Positions 1-6,394 of a stretch of DNA of 6,394 nucleotides are shown piece by piece (position 1 is the first letter of the stretch; each line of letters begins with the position of its first letter). The position numbers and the translations under genes were made by a program. Below the pieces are notes generated by a model that was not told the origin of the DNA, ran no database searches, and worked only from the letters and a program-made list of their open reading frames with translations. The DNA comes from Hyphomicrobiales bacterium (GTDB lineage Bacteria > Pseudomonadota > Alphaproteobacteria > Rhizobiales > Aestuariivirgaceae), in NCBI GenBank assembly GCA_026987255.1, contig JALSNA010000497.1, positions 1-6,394 of the forward strand, read 5' to 3'.

Positions 1-53
1 AGAAGATGCAGCGTGAGGGCCTCCTGCCCAGCCCCGGCAAGAAACGCCGCTGA
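1..53 (+). CDS. Probable C-terminal end of an unidentified protein (partial)
   Basis: Reading from base 3, the sequence gives KMQREGLLPSPGKKRR followed by a TGA stop at 51-53. Two things support a real gene end: the tail is lysine/arginine-rich, and a strong intrinsic terminator in the same direction begins 34 bases after the stop. Sixteen residues are too few to identify the protein. The reading frame starting at base 1 is also open, but it runs straight through the terminator, so I regard it as chance. A minus-strand gene starting at base 60 is possible but has no visible ribosome-binding site. The beginning of the gene lies outside the window. Confidence 0.45.
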   Translation, partial: KMQREGLLPSPGKKRR

Positions 54-87
54 GGGCATCGAGGCTCAAAAACCACGCACCAGAATG

Positions 88-128
88 AAAAACCGCGCCG
101 GATGCATCATGCTCCGGCGCGGTTTTTT
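88..128 (+). terminator. Strong bidirectional rho-independent terminator
   Basis: A perfect 15-bp stem pairs 88-102 with 113-127 around a 10-base loop at 103-112. The core is GC-rich (ccgcgccgga/tccggcgcgg) and is bordered by five As on the left and six Ts on the right. On the + strand it would end the gene that stops at 53. On the minus strand the A-tract becomes a U-tract, so it could also stop transcription running out of amrS, which ends at 286. This is the most canonical terminator in the window. Confidence 0.9.
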
Positions 129-137
129 GACAGATTT

Positions 138-185
138 GCATTGAGAAGCGCCAATGGCGATTTTTCGCCATTGGCGCTTGAATGC
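138..185. repeat. Two-tier perfect hairpin with a T4 loop
   Basis: The inner stem is 15 bp and perfect, pairing 146-160 with 165-179 and leaving only tttt (161-164) as the loop. An outer helix, gcatt (138-142) with aatgc (181-185), continues it across a small asymmetric internal loop (gag at 143-145 opposite g180). No U-run follows on either strand, so it is not a standard terminator. It lies between the terminator at 88-128 and a longer inverted repeat at 192-277, and shares sequence with neither. Confidence 0.85.
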
Positions 186-191
186 CATTCT

Positions 192-277
192 TTTCATCCG
201 TGCGGCCTTGTCAATGACGCGCGCCCCGGCGCGCGCCGCGAAGCGGTTGCATCATTGACAAGGCCGCACGGATGAAA
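192..277. repeat. Perfect 26-bp inverted repeat with a nested GC hairpin
   Basis: Bases 192-217 are the exact reverse complement of 252-277. The 34-base loop holds a second, very GC-rich hairpin (cgcgcgcc 218-225 with ggcgcgcg 228-235), so the folded form is a long stem topped by a small one. It begins only 8 bases beyond the amrS stop codon, so it would form at the 3' end of amrS mRNA. With no U-tract on either strand, it may protect mRNA or stop transcription in a non-classical way; that role is inference. I see no second copy in the window. Confidence 0.88.
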
Positions 278-285
278 CACCCCCT

Positions 286-1398
286 TCACCCCGTTTCATG
301 GATCGAGAAGGCCTCCGGGTCCACCGGCATGAAGCGCGCCCCCCATGTGCCCGGCTGCGGCTCGAAGACGCCCGCACACGGTGTTCCGCAGGCCTTGCAG
401 CGGCCCGCATCATCCAGGTTCCAGCTGGTCAGGTCGTATCCGGCCCGCCCGATCAGCACCTGGCCGCAGGCGTGGCAATAGGTGTTCTGACCCTCCGCAT
501 CGGGGATATTGCCCGTATAGACATACCGCAAACCCTCGTCCATGGCCCACCTGCGCGCCTGTTTGACCGTCTCCGGCGGGGTCGGCGGCACATCCTGCAT
601 CCGCCAGGTGGGATAGAAGGCGGAAAAGTGCAAGGGCACCTCCGGCCCCAGATATTCCGCGATCCAGGCCGACATGGCGCGGATTTCATCCTCCGAATCG
701 TTCTGGCCGGGAATGAGCAAGGTGGTGATCTCCAGCCAGCAGTCCGTCTCGTGTTTCACATGCCGCAAGGTATCGAGCACCGGCGCCAGCTTGCCGGTCG
801 CCAGACGGTGGTAGAAATCCTCCGTGAAGCCCTTCAGGTCGATGTTGGCCGCGTCCATGTGGGCGAAGAACTCCTTGCGCGGCTCTTCGCAGATATATCC
901 GGCCGTCACCGCGATGGTCTTCAGCCCCGCCGCGTGACAGGCCCTGGCCGTATCCACCGCATATTCCAGGAAGATCACCGGATCGTTGTAGGTAAAGGCC
1001 ACAGACCGCGACCCGGTGGCCTGGGCCATGCGCACGATGGTCTGTGGCGAGGCGATGCGCTGCACCACGTCCTCGCGCGAGGCCTTGGAGATGTGCCAGT
1101 TCTGGCAGAACTTGCAGGTCAGGTTGCACCCGGCGGTGCCGAAGGACAAAACCGGCGTGCCCGGCAGGAAGTGATAAAGCGGCTTTTTCTCCACCGGATC
1201 GACCGCGAAGCCGGATGAGCGGCCATAGGTGGTCAGCACCAGATCGCCCTTGTCATCGGCGGCGCGCACATAGCACAACCCCCGCTGCCCCGGCTTCATC
1301 CGGCACTTGCGCGGACACAGCTCGCAGACCACGCGGCCATCTTGCGCCTTTTTCCAGTAACGGGCCGCAACCCCCTTAATTTTCTCCTTTTTGCTCAT
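286..1398 (-). CDS. amrS: AmmeMemoRadiSam system radical SAM enzyme (AmrS)
   Basis: This is a cytoplasmic radical SAM protein of 370 residues, a normal length for the family. The [4Fe-4S]/SAM motif is CNLTCKFC (C91, C95, C98). It follows an N-terminal cysteine cluster (C25, C28, C32, C42 in the pattern CELCPRKC...GLC) that is typical of AmrS. The middle carries the expected barrel segments, such as AFTYNDP (134-140) and NIDLKGF (185-191). The C-terminus has two zinc-ribbon-like knuckles: C308/C311, then C334/C337 with C341. I start at the ATG at 1396-1398, just before the conserved region. It lacks a clear Shine-Dalgarno. An upstream in-frame TTG at 1452 would lie inside amrB and is less likely. 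The gene diverges from amrB (MEMO family), and this pairing is the signature of the AmmeMemoRadiSam system. The system's reaction and physiological role are, to my knowledge, not settled. No AMMECR1-domain gene (amrA) is visible. A pyruvate-formate-lyase activating enzyme is the usual misannotation; the cysteine layout favours AmrS. Confidence 0.95.
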   Translation of the reverse strand: MSKKEKIKGVAARYWKKAQDGRVVCELCPRKCRMKPGQRGLCYVRAADDKGDLVLTTYGRSSGFAVDPVEKKPLYHFLPGTPVLSFGTAGCNLTCKFCQNWHISKASREDVVQRIASPQTIVRMAQATGSRSVAFTYNDPVIFLEYAVDTARACHAAGLKTIAVTAGYICEEPRKEFFAHMDAANIDLKGFTEDFYHRLATGKLAPVLDTLRHVKHETDCWLEITTLLIPGQNDSEDEIRAMSAWIAEYLGPEVPLHFSAFYPTWRMQDVPPTPPETVKQARRWAMDEGLRYVYTGNIPDAEGQNTYCHACGQVLIGRAGYDLTSWNLDDAGRCKACGTPCAGVFEPQPGTWGARFMPVDPEAFSIHETG

Positions 1399-1444
1399 AT
1401 ATGAAATGTAGGAACAAAGATGGAAAATGCAAGGAGGCCAGGAA
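1399..1444. promoter_or_regulatory. Short divergent amrS/amrB intergenic region
   Basis: Only 46 bases separate the two start codons. The stretch is AT-rich compared with the flanking genes and must hold or overlap at least one promoter. A weak -10-like tatatg lies at 1398-1403 for the + strand, and a ttgcat...acattt pair with 17-base spacing can be read on the minus strand. Neither matches the consensus well. The promoters probably overlap the opposite gene's coding start, which would couple expression of the two genes. Confidence 0.35.
1432..1437 (+). promoter_or_regulatory. Ribosome-binding site of amrB
   Basis: AGGAGG sits 7 bases before the ATG at 1445-1447. It decides the start: an in-frame ATG at 1427 lies upstream of this site and would turn the Shine-Dalgarno into coding sequence, so 1445 is preferred. 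Confidence 0.9.
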
Positions 1445-2233
1445 ATGTCCAATATCCGCCCCCCGGCCGTCGCCGGAACCTTCTATCCGGACGATCCGGC
1501 CGTGCTGCGCAACTATGTCGCCGCCGCCCTCGGCCAGGCGGCGCGCGAAACGCCACCAATCAAGGGCGTGCGCGCCATCGTTGCGCCGCATGCGGGCTAT
1601 GTCTATTCCGGCCCCGTGGCCGCCCATGCCTTCGCCGCCATCGGCGATGACGCCGATATCCGCCGCATCGTGCTCATGGGGCCGGCCCATACCGTGCCGC
1701 TGAGCGGCATTGCCGCCCCCCGCTGGGATGCATTCGCCACCCCGCTGGGAACCGTTCCGGTGGATGTGAAGGCGCGCGCGAAAATCGCCCGCCTGCCTTT
1801 CGTCATGATCGACAACCGGCCCCATGCGCGCGAACACGCCCTGGAGGTGGAGCTGCCCTTCATCCAGACGCTTTTCCCCGGCGTGCCGGTGCTGCCCCTG
1901 GTCGTCGGCCAGACCGCGCCCGAAGACATCGCCCGGCTCATGGAGGAGCTGTGGGACGATCACACCCTGTTCGTCATTTCCTCCGATCTGTCCCATTACG
2001 AGCCCTATTCCAAGGCCCGCGCCCATGATGACGCCACCGCCCAGCACATCGCCGTGCTGGATGCTTCCGCCATCGGCCCCCATGATGCCTGCGGCGCTTA
2101 TCCGCTCAGGGGCCTGCTGCTGGAGGCGCGCCGCCATGGCCTGAAGCCCATCTTGCTGGATTTGCGCAATTCCGGCGACACCGCCGGTGACAAGAGCCGC
2201 GTCGTCGGCTATGGCGCCTGGGCCTTCGCCTGA
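1445..2233 (+). CDS. amrB: AmmeMemoRadiSam system protein B, MEMO1 family (AmrB)
   Basis: This is a 262-residue cytoplasmic protein spanning the MEMO1 domain from end to end. MEMO proteins share the fold of LigB-type non-heme iron extradiol dioxygenases. The opening RPPAVAGTFYPDD is characteristic. The metal ligands known from human MEMO1 all have counterparts: H49 in APHAGYVYSG, H82 in GPAHTVPLSG, and C216 in ACGAYPL. Other conserved features are EHALEVELPF (130-139) and SSDLSHYEPY (179-188). The start at 1445 is set by an AGGAGG 7 bases upstream; starting at 1427 would add six residues that precede the family's conserved region. There is no signal peptide and no AMMECR1 domain fused at either end. 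The gene diverges from amrS, which encodes the radical SAM partner, so both very probably act in one pathway. Its substrate is unknown. The gene converges with the DUF1223 gene across a hairpin-rich spacer. Confidence 0.95.
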   Translation: MSNIRPPAVAGTFYPDDPAVLRNYVAAALGQAARETPPIKGVRAIVAPHAGYVYSGPVAAHAFAAIGDDADIRRIVLMGPAHTVPLSGIAAPRWDAFATPLGTVPVDVKARAKIARLPFVMIDNRPHAREHALEVELPFIQTLFPGVPVLPLVVGQTAPEDIARLMEELWDDHTLFVISSDLSHYEPYSKARAHDDATAQHIAVLDASAIGPHDACGAYPLRGLLLEARRHGLKPILLDLRNSGDTAGDKSRVVGYGAWAFA

Positions 2234-2301
2234 AAAGTCGCATGTGAAGTATTCACAACAGATTGAATACACAGCATTTTCTGGCATTCTGACAATCCGT
2301 G

Positions 2302-2344
2302 AATTGCAAGGTTCTGACAGATTTTCTGTCAGAACCTTGCAATT
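2302..2344. repeat. Perfect 20-bp inverted repeat with a 3-base loop
   Basis: Bases 2302-2321 (aattgcaaggttctgacaga) pair perfectly with 2325-2344 around a ttt loop. The stem is unusually long and close to a perfect palindrome. It begins 69 bases after the amrB stop. The stem ends in only two Ts followed by tacttgg, so it is a poor match to an intrinsic terminator. The string ttctgaca also occurs just upstream, near 2288-2295, giving a short direct repeat. Confidence 0.88.
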
Positions 2345-2345
2345 T

Positions 2346-2401
2346 ACTTGGGGCCAAAAATGATGTCCTGCTGACGCCGGGCCGCCCCAAGTCAGCAGGA
2401 C
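2346..2401. repeat. Interleaved inverted repeats with pseudoknot topology
   Basis: Two inverted repeats alternate. Stem 1 is acttgggg (2346-2353) with ccccaagt (2385-2392). Stem 2 is gtcctgctgac (2365-2375) with gtcagcaggac (2391-2401). The 5' arm of stem 2 lies in the loop of stem 1, and its 3' arm lies outside. In RNA this allows an H-type pseudoknot of about 8 and 11 bp; the stems share the two bases 2391-2392, so one would give up its end pairs. Alternatively the stems compete as a two-state switch. The base pairing is visible; its use is inference. Confidence 0.7.
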
Positions 2402-2415
2402 GCCTTGTTTTTCCT

Positions 2416-2463
2416 GAAGAAAAGTATTTCCAGCCTGCCAGGCAGGCTGGAAAACTTTTCTTC
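2416..2463. repeat. 23-bp near-perfect inverted repeat
   Basis: The inner stem pairs 2427-2439 with 2441-2453 (13 bp, centre cctgccaggcagg). The outer stem pairs gaagaaaagt (2416-2425) with acttttcttc (2454-2463). A single bulged A at 2426 is the only flaw. At its tip the palindrome has one unpaired base, so as RNA two or three base pairs must open. It sits 61 bases past the DUF1223 stop, so on the minus strand it would lie in that transcript's 3' end. Confidence 0.85.
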
Positions 2464-2491
2464 ACGTCCGACTGAAAAGGGATAAGGTCCG

Positions 2492-2513
2492 CTCTGCCTC
2501 CCGCAAGGCAGAG
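2492..2513 (-). repeat. Short 8-bp hairpin after the DUF1223 gene
   Basis: ctctgcct (2492-2499) pairs with aggcagag (2506-2513) around a 6-base loop. It begins 10 bases beyond the stop codon of the minus-strand DUF1223 gene, where a terminator hairpin would be expected. The following minus-strand bases (cggaccttatccctttt) include only a delayed T-run. It may be a weak terminator or part of one. Confidence 0.5.
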
Positions 2514-2523
2514 AGGCGGCAGG

Positions 2524-3297
2524 TCACATCCCCAGCCGCGCCGCGCCGATGATCGGCCCGTGTTCATCCAGCTGCAACAGGGCCGCGCAGGTTTCCGCCC
2601 CGTTGATGAACAGCTCCGAGCGCGGCAGGGTGATGCTGACGGCCTTGCCATGCCACATGGCGGCCGGGACGATCTTGCGCACCACGTTGCAATAGGTCAG
2701 CTCCTTGCCGCGGTTTTCGCCCTTGGCGATCTTGACCTTGACCTCCTTCATGGCCGTGGCCACCCACAAGGTGGCCTCGCGGCCCTTCAGCTTGTCCGGC
2801 GCATCACCGGCCTTGACCTTCAGCATGGTTCCATCGTCGGTGATGGAGGTTTTCACATGCCGGCAGTCGCCTTCGCGCTTTTCCTTTTCGATCAGCGCCA
2901 GCACCTTTTCGCGCTTGTTGCCGATCACCGGATAGCGGCCATTGACAATCATCTGCGGGGTATAGACCCGCGCATCGCCGCGCGCCGCCGCATAGCGCTG
3001 CTGGCGGCGGGTGAAATCCGCCGAGGCCAGGGTGTCGCGCCAGCCCAGGTAATCCCAGTAATCGACATTGTAGGTCAGCGCCAGCACATCCTTGCGCCTG
3101 GCAAGCTCCAGCATGAAGGCATCGGCCGCAGGACAGGCATTGCACCCTTGCGAGGTGAAAAGCTCCACCACCACCAGATGCTCCTTGTGCTTGCCGCCCT
3201 CGTGCATCATGGCCCGCGCCGGCAGCGCCGGAAACAGGCTTCCCATCGCCAGAGAGCCCAGCAGGGCGCGGCGCGATATGGAGGTTTTGCGGGTCAT
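2524..3297 (-). CDS. DUF1223 family thioredoxin-like protein with a Tat-type signal
   Basis: This 257-residue protein belongs to the DUF1223 family, of thioredoxin-like fold and unknown function. The family signature VELFTSQGC (44-52) leads into C52-N-A-C55 followed by PAAD. Most relatives I recall have CSSCPPAD. A VYTPQMIVNG segment (111-120) supplies the cis-proline loop (P114) seen in thioredoxin folds. Further cysteines are C145, C203 and C237. The N-terminus MTRKTSISRRALLGSLAMGS carries a twin-arginine motif (R9-R10), a hydrophobic stretch, and an A-x-A cleavage site near ALPARA (24-29), so export to the periplasm through Tat is likely. There is no strong Shine-Dalgarno before the ATG; the signal peptide layout supports the start. 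It lies 102 bases downstream of acnA on the same strand and may be read from the acnA promoter. A redox or disulfide role is plausible from the fold but unproven. Confidence 0.93.
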   Translation of the reverse strand: MTRKTSISRRALLGSLAMGSLFPALPARAMMHEGGKHKEHLVVVELFTSQGCNACPAADAFMLELARRKDVLALTYNVDYWDYLGWRDTLASADFTRRQQRYAAARGDARVYTPQMIVNGRYPVIGNKREKVLALIEKEKREGDCRHVKTSITDDGTMLKVKAGDAPDKLKGREATLWVATAMKEVKVKIAKGENRGKELTYCNVVRKIVPAAMWHGKAVSITLPRSELFINGAETCAALLQLDEHGPIIGAARLGM

Positions 3298-3348
3298 GGC
3301 CGGATGATAATCCCGGAAAGCAGGTAAAGGCTACTCACGATGGGGTGA

Positions 3349-3383
3349 GAGCGGCGCGCCTCACACGAATGTGCGCGCCGCTC
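3349..3383 (-). repeat. GC-rich 11-bp hairpin between acnA and the DUF1223 gene
   Basis: gagcggcgcgc (3349-3359) pairs perfectly with gcgcgccgctc (3373-3383) around a 13-base loop. It lies 16 bases past the acnA stop on the minus strand. No T-run follows in that direction (tcacccc), so it is more likely a processing or stability hairpin, or a leaky attenuator, than a full terminator. A gtgag at 3345-3349 can pair with ctcac on either side (3334-3338 or 3360-3364), giving alternative local folds. Confidence 0.65.
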
Positions 3384-3399
3384 CCCTTGCGGTGATGGA

Positions 3400-6087
<2,688 letters not shown>

Positions 6088-6094
6088 GAAGAAA

Positions 6095-6100
6095 CTCCTC
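6095..6100 (-). promoter_or_regulatory. Ribosome-binding site of acnA
   Basis: On the minus strand GAGGAG is followed by a 7-base spacer and then the ATG at 6087. It fixes the start of AcnA and argues against the 23-residue-longer reading from 6156. Confidence 0.9.
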
Positions 6101-6153
6101 GTGATGATCAGGCGCAAGGGGGCGGTGGAGAGCGCTCCAGGCGGCTGCGGCAT

Positions 6154-6171
6154 CATGAGGAGTGCCTCATG
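6154..6171. promoter_or_regulatory. Palindrome in the acnA leader, possible operator or mRNA hairpin
   Basis: catgagg (6154-6160) and cctcatg (6165-6171) form a 7-bp inverted repeat with a 4-base centre, about 67 bases upstream of the acnA start. The size and symmetry suit a dimeric repressor site or a small leader hairpin. I do not recognise it as the binding site of a named regulator. Confidence 0.4.
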
Positions 6172-6226
6172 GCGCGCCGGCCACCCGCCATGCTGCCGGG
6201 ATGGGTTCGCACTGTCGTGATAGCAG

Positions 6227-6281
6227 AAAACCCCTGCCTTGCGCCATGACTACAATGGACGCAAGGCAGGCAGGGGGTTTT
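6227..6281. terminator. Bidirectional terminator-like hairpin with a 5-base bulge
   Basis: aaaacccc (6227-6234) pairs with ggggtttt (6274-6281), and tgccttgcg (6235-6243) pairs with cgcaaggca (6260-6268). A further ccat/atgg pairing (6244-6247 with 6255-6258) closes the tip. The right arm has five extra bases (6269-6273) that bulge out and look like a tandem duplication of ggcag. Four Ts end the stem on each strand, as in a bidirectional terminator. It lies upstream of acnA, so on the minus strand it would insulate acnA from a neighbour beyond the window, or lie in the acnA leader if the promoter is further upstream. Confidence 0.55.
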
Positions 6282-6328
6282 GCCATCCAAAAATCCGCTC
6301 TTGCGGGCCTTGAAAAACGCTTGCGCGT

Positions 6329-6394
6329 CCATCCTCACCCCCTGCCAACCCCAATCATGGGACACTACGGGTGGTTGGCAGGGGGTGAGGATGG
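6329..6394. repeat. Perfect 22-bp inverted repeat at the window edge
   Basis: Bases 6329-6350 are the exact reverse complement of 6373-6394, with a 22-base loop between. The window ends on the last paired base, but the base before the left arm (t6328) could still pair outside, so the repeat may be longer. There is no U-tract inside the window. Its architecture (long perfect arms, medium loop) resembles the repeat at 192-277, although the sequences are unrelated. Confidence 0.8.

Larger units (their letters stand above)
2234..2523. other. Convergent, AT-richer, hairpin-packed intergenic region
   Basis: This 290-base spacer lies between the 3' ends of amrB (plus) and the DUF1223 gene (minus). 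I see no credible gene in it; open frames crossing it are extensions of shadows of neighbouring genes. The first 110 bases are clearly richer in A+T than the genes. A weak 7-bp inverted repeat (gtattca 2249-2255, tgaatac 2264-2270) is followed by four stronger structures, listed separately. Together these take up most of the spacer. None ends in a good U-tract, so transcription from both sides may end by an unusual route, or the region may encode a structured RNA. Confidence 0.6.
6088..6394. other. acnA leader and upstream non-coding region
   Basis: These 307 bases hold no gene I can support. A 70-codon minus-strand frame (6153-6365) runs through two hairpins and has no family-like features. 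I could not find a convincing -35/-10 pair for acnA by eye, although its promoter should lie here. The stretch contains the acnA ribosome-binding site, a short palindrome (6154-6171), a bulged terminator-like hairpin (6227-6281) and a long inverted repeat (6329-6394). Confidence 0.6.

Noticed and set aside
192..277. Treating the 26-bp inverted repeat as an insertion sequence or MITE end
   Set aside because: There is no target-site duplication, no second copy and no transposase in the window, and the inner loop is only 34 bases.
298..1218. 306-codon + strand frame opposite amrS
   Set aside because: It is antisense to amrS, with no recognisable motif; the radical SAM motif and cysteine clusters are on the minus strand.
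1399..1452. TTG start for AmrS at 1452, adding 18 residues
   Set aside because: It would lie inside the start of amrB and over its ribosome-binding site, it adds residues unlike the family, and the ATG at 1398 directly precedes the conserved region.
1376..2287. 303-codon minus-strand frame opposite amrB
   Set aside because: It is antisense to a clear MEMO-family gene with an ideal ribosome-binding site, and its low-complexity Gly/His composition is typical of a shadow frame.
6088..6156. Longer AcnA beginning at the ATG at 6156 (23 extra residues)
   Set aside because: The codons lie upstream of a strong GAGGAG site that serves the ATG at 6087; the extension has no ribosome-binding site and begins inside a palindrome.
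6154..6171. Iron-responsive-element-like hairpin for aconitase
   Set aside because: The mRNA-strand loop is CACT, not CAGUGN, and there is no bulged C at the required position.
6153..6365. 70-codon minus-strand frame upstream of acnA
   Set aside because: It passes through two hairpins, resembles no family I know, and its cysteine-rich stretch comes from hairpin sequence. An internal ATG has a passable AGGGGG upstream, but that lies within the terminal inverted repeat.

Overview
This window (about 62% GC by eye) looks like a chromosomal segment of an alphaproteobacterium. Three observations point that way: an 895-residue AcnA/IRP1-type aconitase, a Tat-exported DUF1223 thioredoxin-like protein directly downstream of acnA (a pairing I recall from many alphaproteobacterial genomes), and the codon bias. 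The species cannot be named from the sequence. A member of the Rhodospirillales or a related order is possible but is only a guess.

Layout, left to right. Bases 1-53 probably hold the last codons of a + strand gene that starts outside the window. It is followed by a strong bidirectional intrinsic terminator (88-128) and two further long hairpins. Bases 286-1398 (minus) encode AmrS, the radical SAM enzyme of the AmmeMemoRadiSam system. Bases 1445-2233 (plus) encode AmrB, its MEMO1-family partner. The two genes diverge from a 46-bp gap. The third component, AmrA (AMMECR1 domain), is neither in the window nor fused to AmrB. Bases 2234-2523 are a convergent intergenic region filled with hairpins, including two inverted repeats interleaved as in a pseudoknot. 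Bases 2524-3297 (minus) encode the DUF1223 protein. After a 102-bp spacer with a GC-rich hairpin, bases 3400-6087 (minus) encode aconitase AcnA with a textbook ribosome-binding site. The last 307 bases are the acnA leader and upstream region. They hold a short palindrome, a bulged bidirectional terminator-like hairpin and a perfect 22-bp inverted repeat that ends exactly at the window edge.

How the genes work together. AmrS and AmrB belong to a widespread system whose overall reaction I cannot state, and their metal and Fe-S ligands all appear intact. AcnA is the TCA-cycle aconitase. The DUF1223 protein is a probable periplasmic thioredoxin-fold protein that may be co-transcribed with acnA. 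I see no tRNA, rRNA, CRISPR array, insertion sequence or prophage gene. The most unusual aspect beyond the genes is that every intergenic space except the 46-bp divergent gap carries long, often perfect inverted repeats of unrelated sequence, most of them lacking the U-tract of an ordinary terminator.
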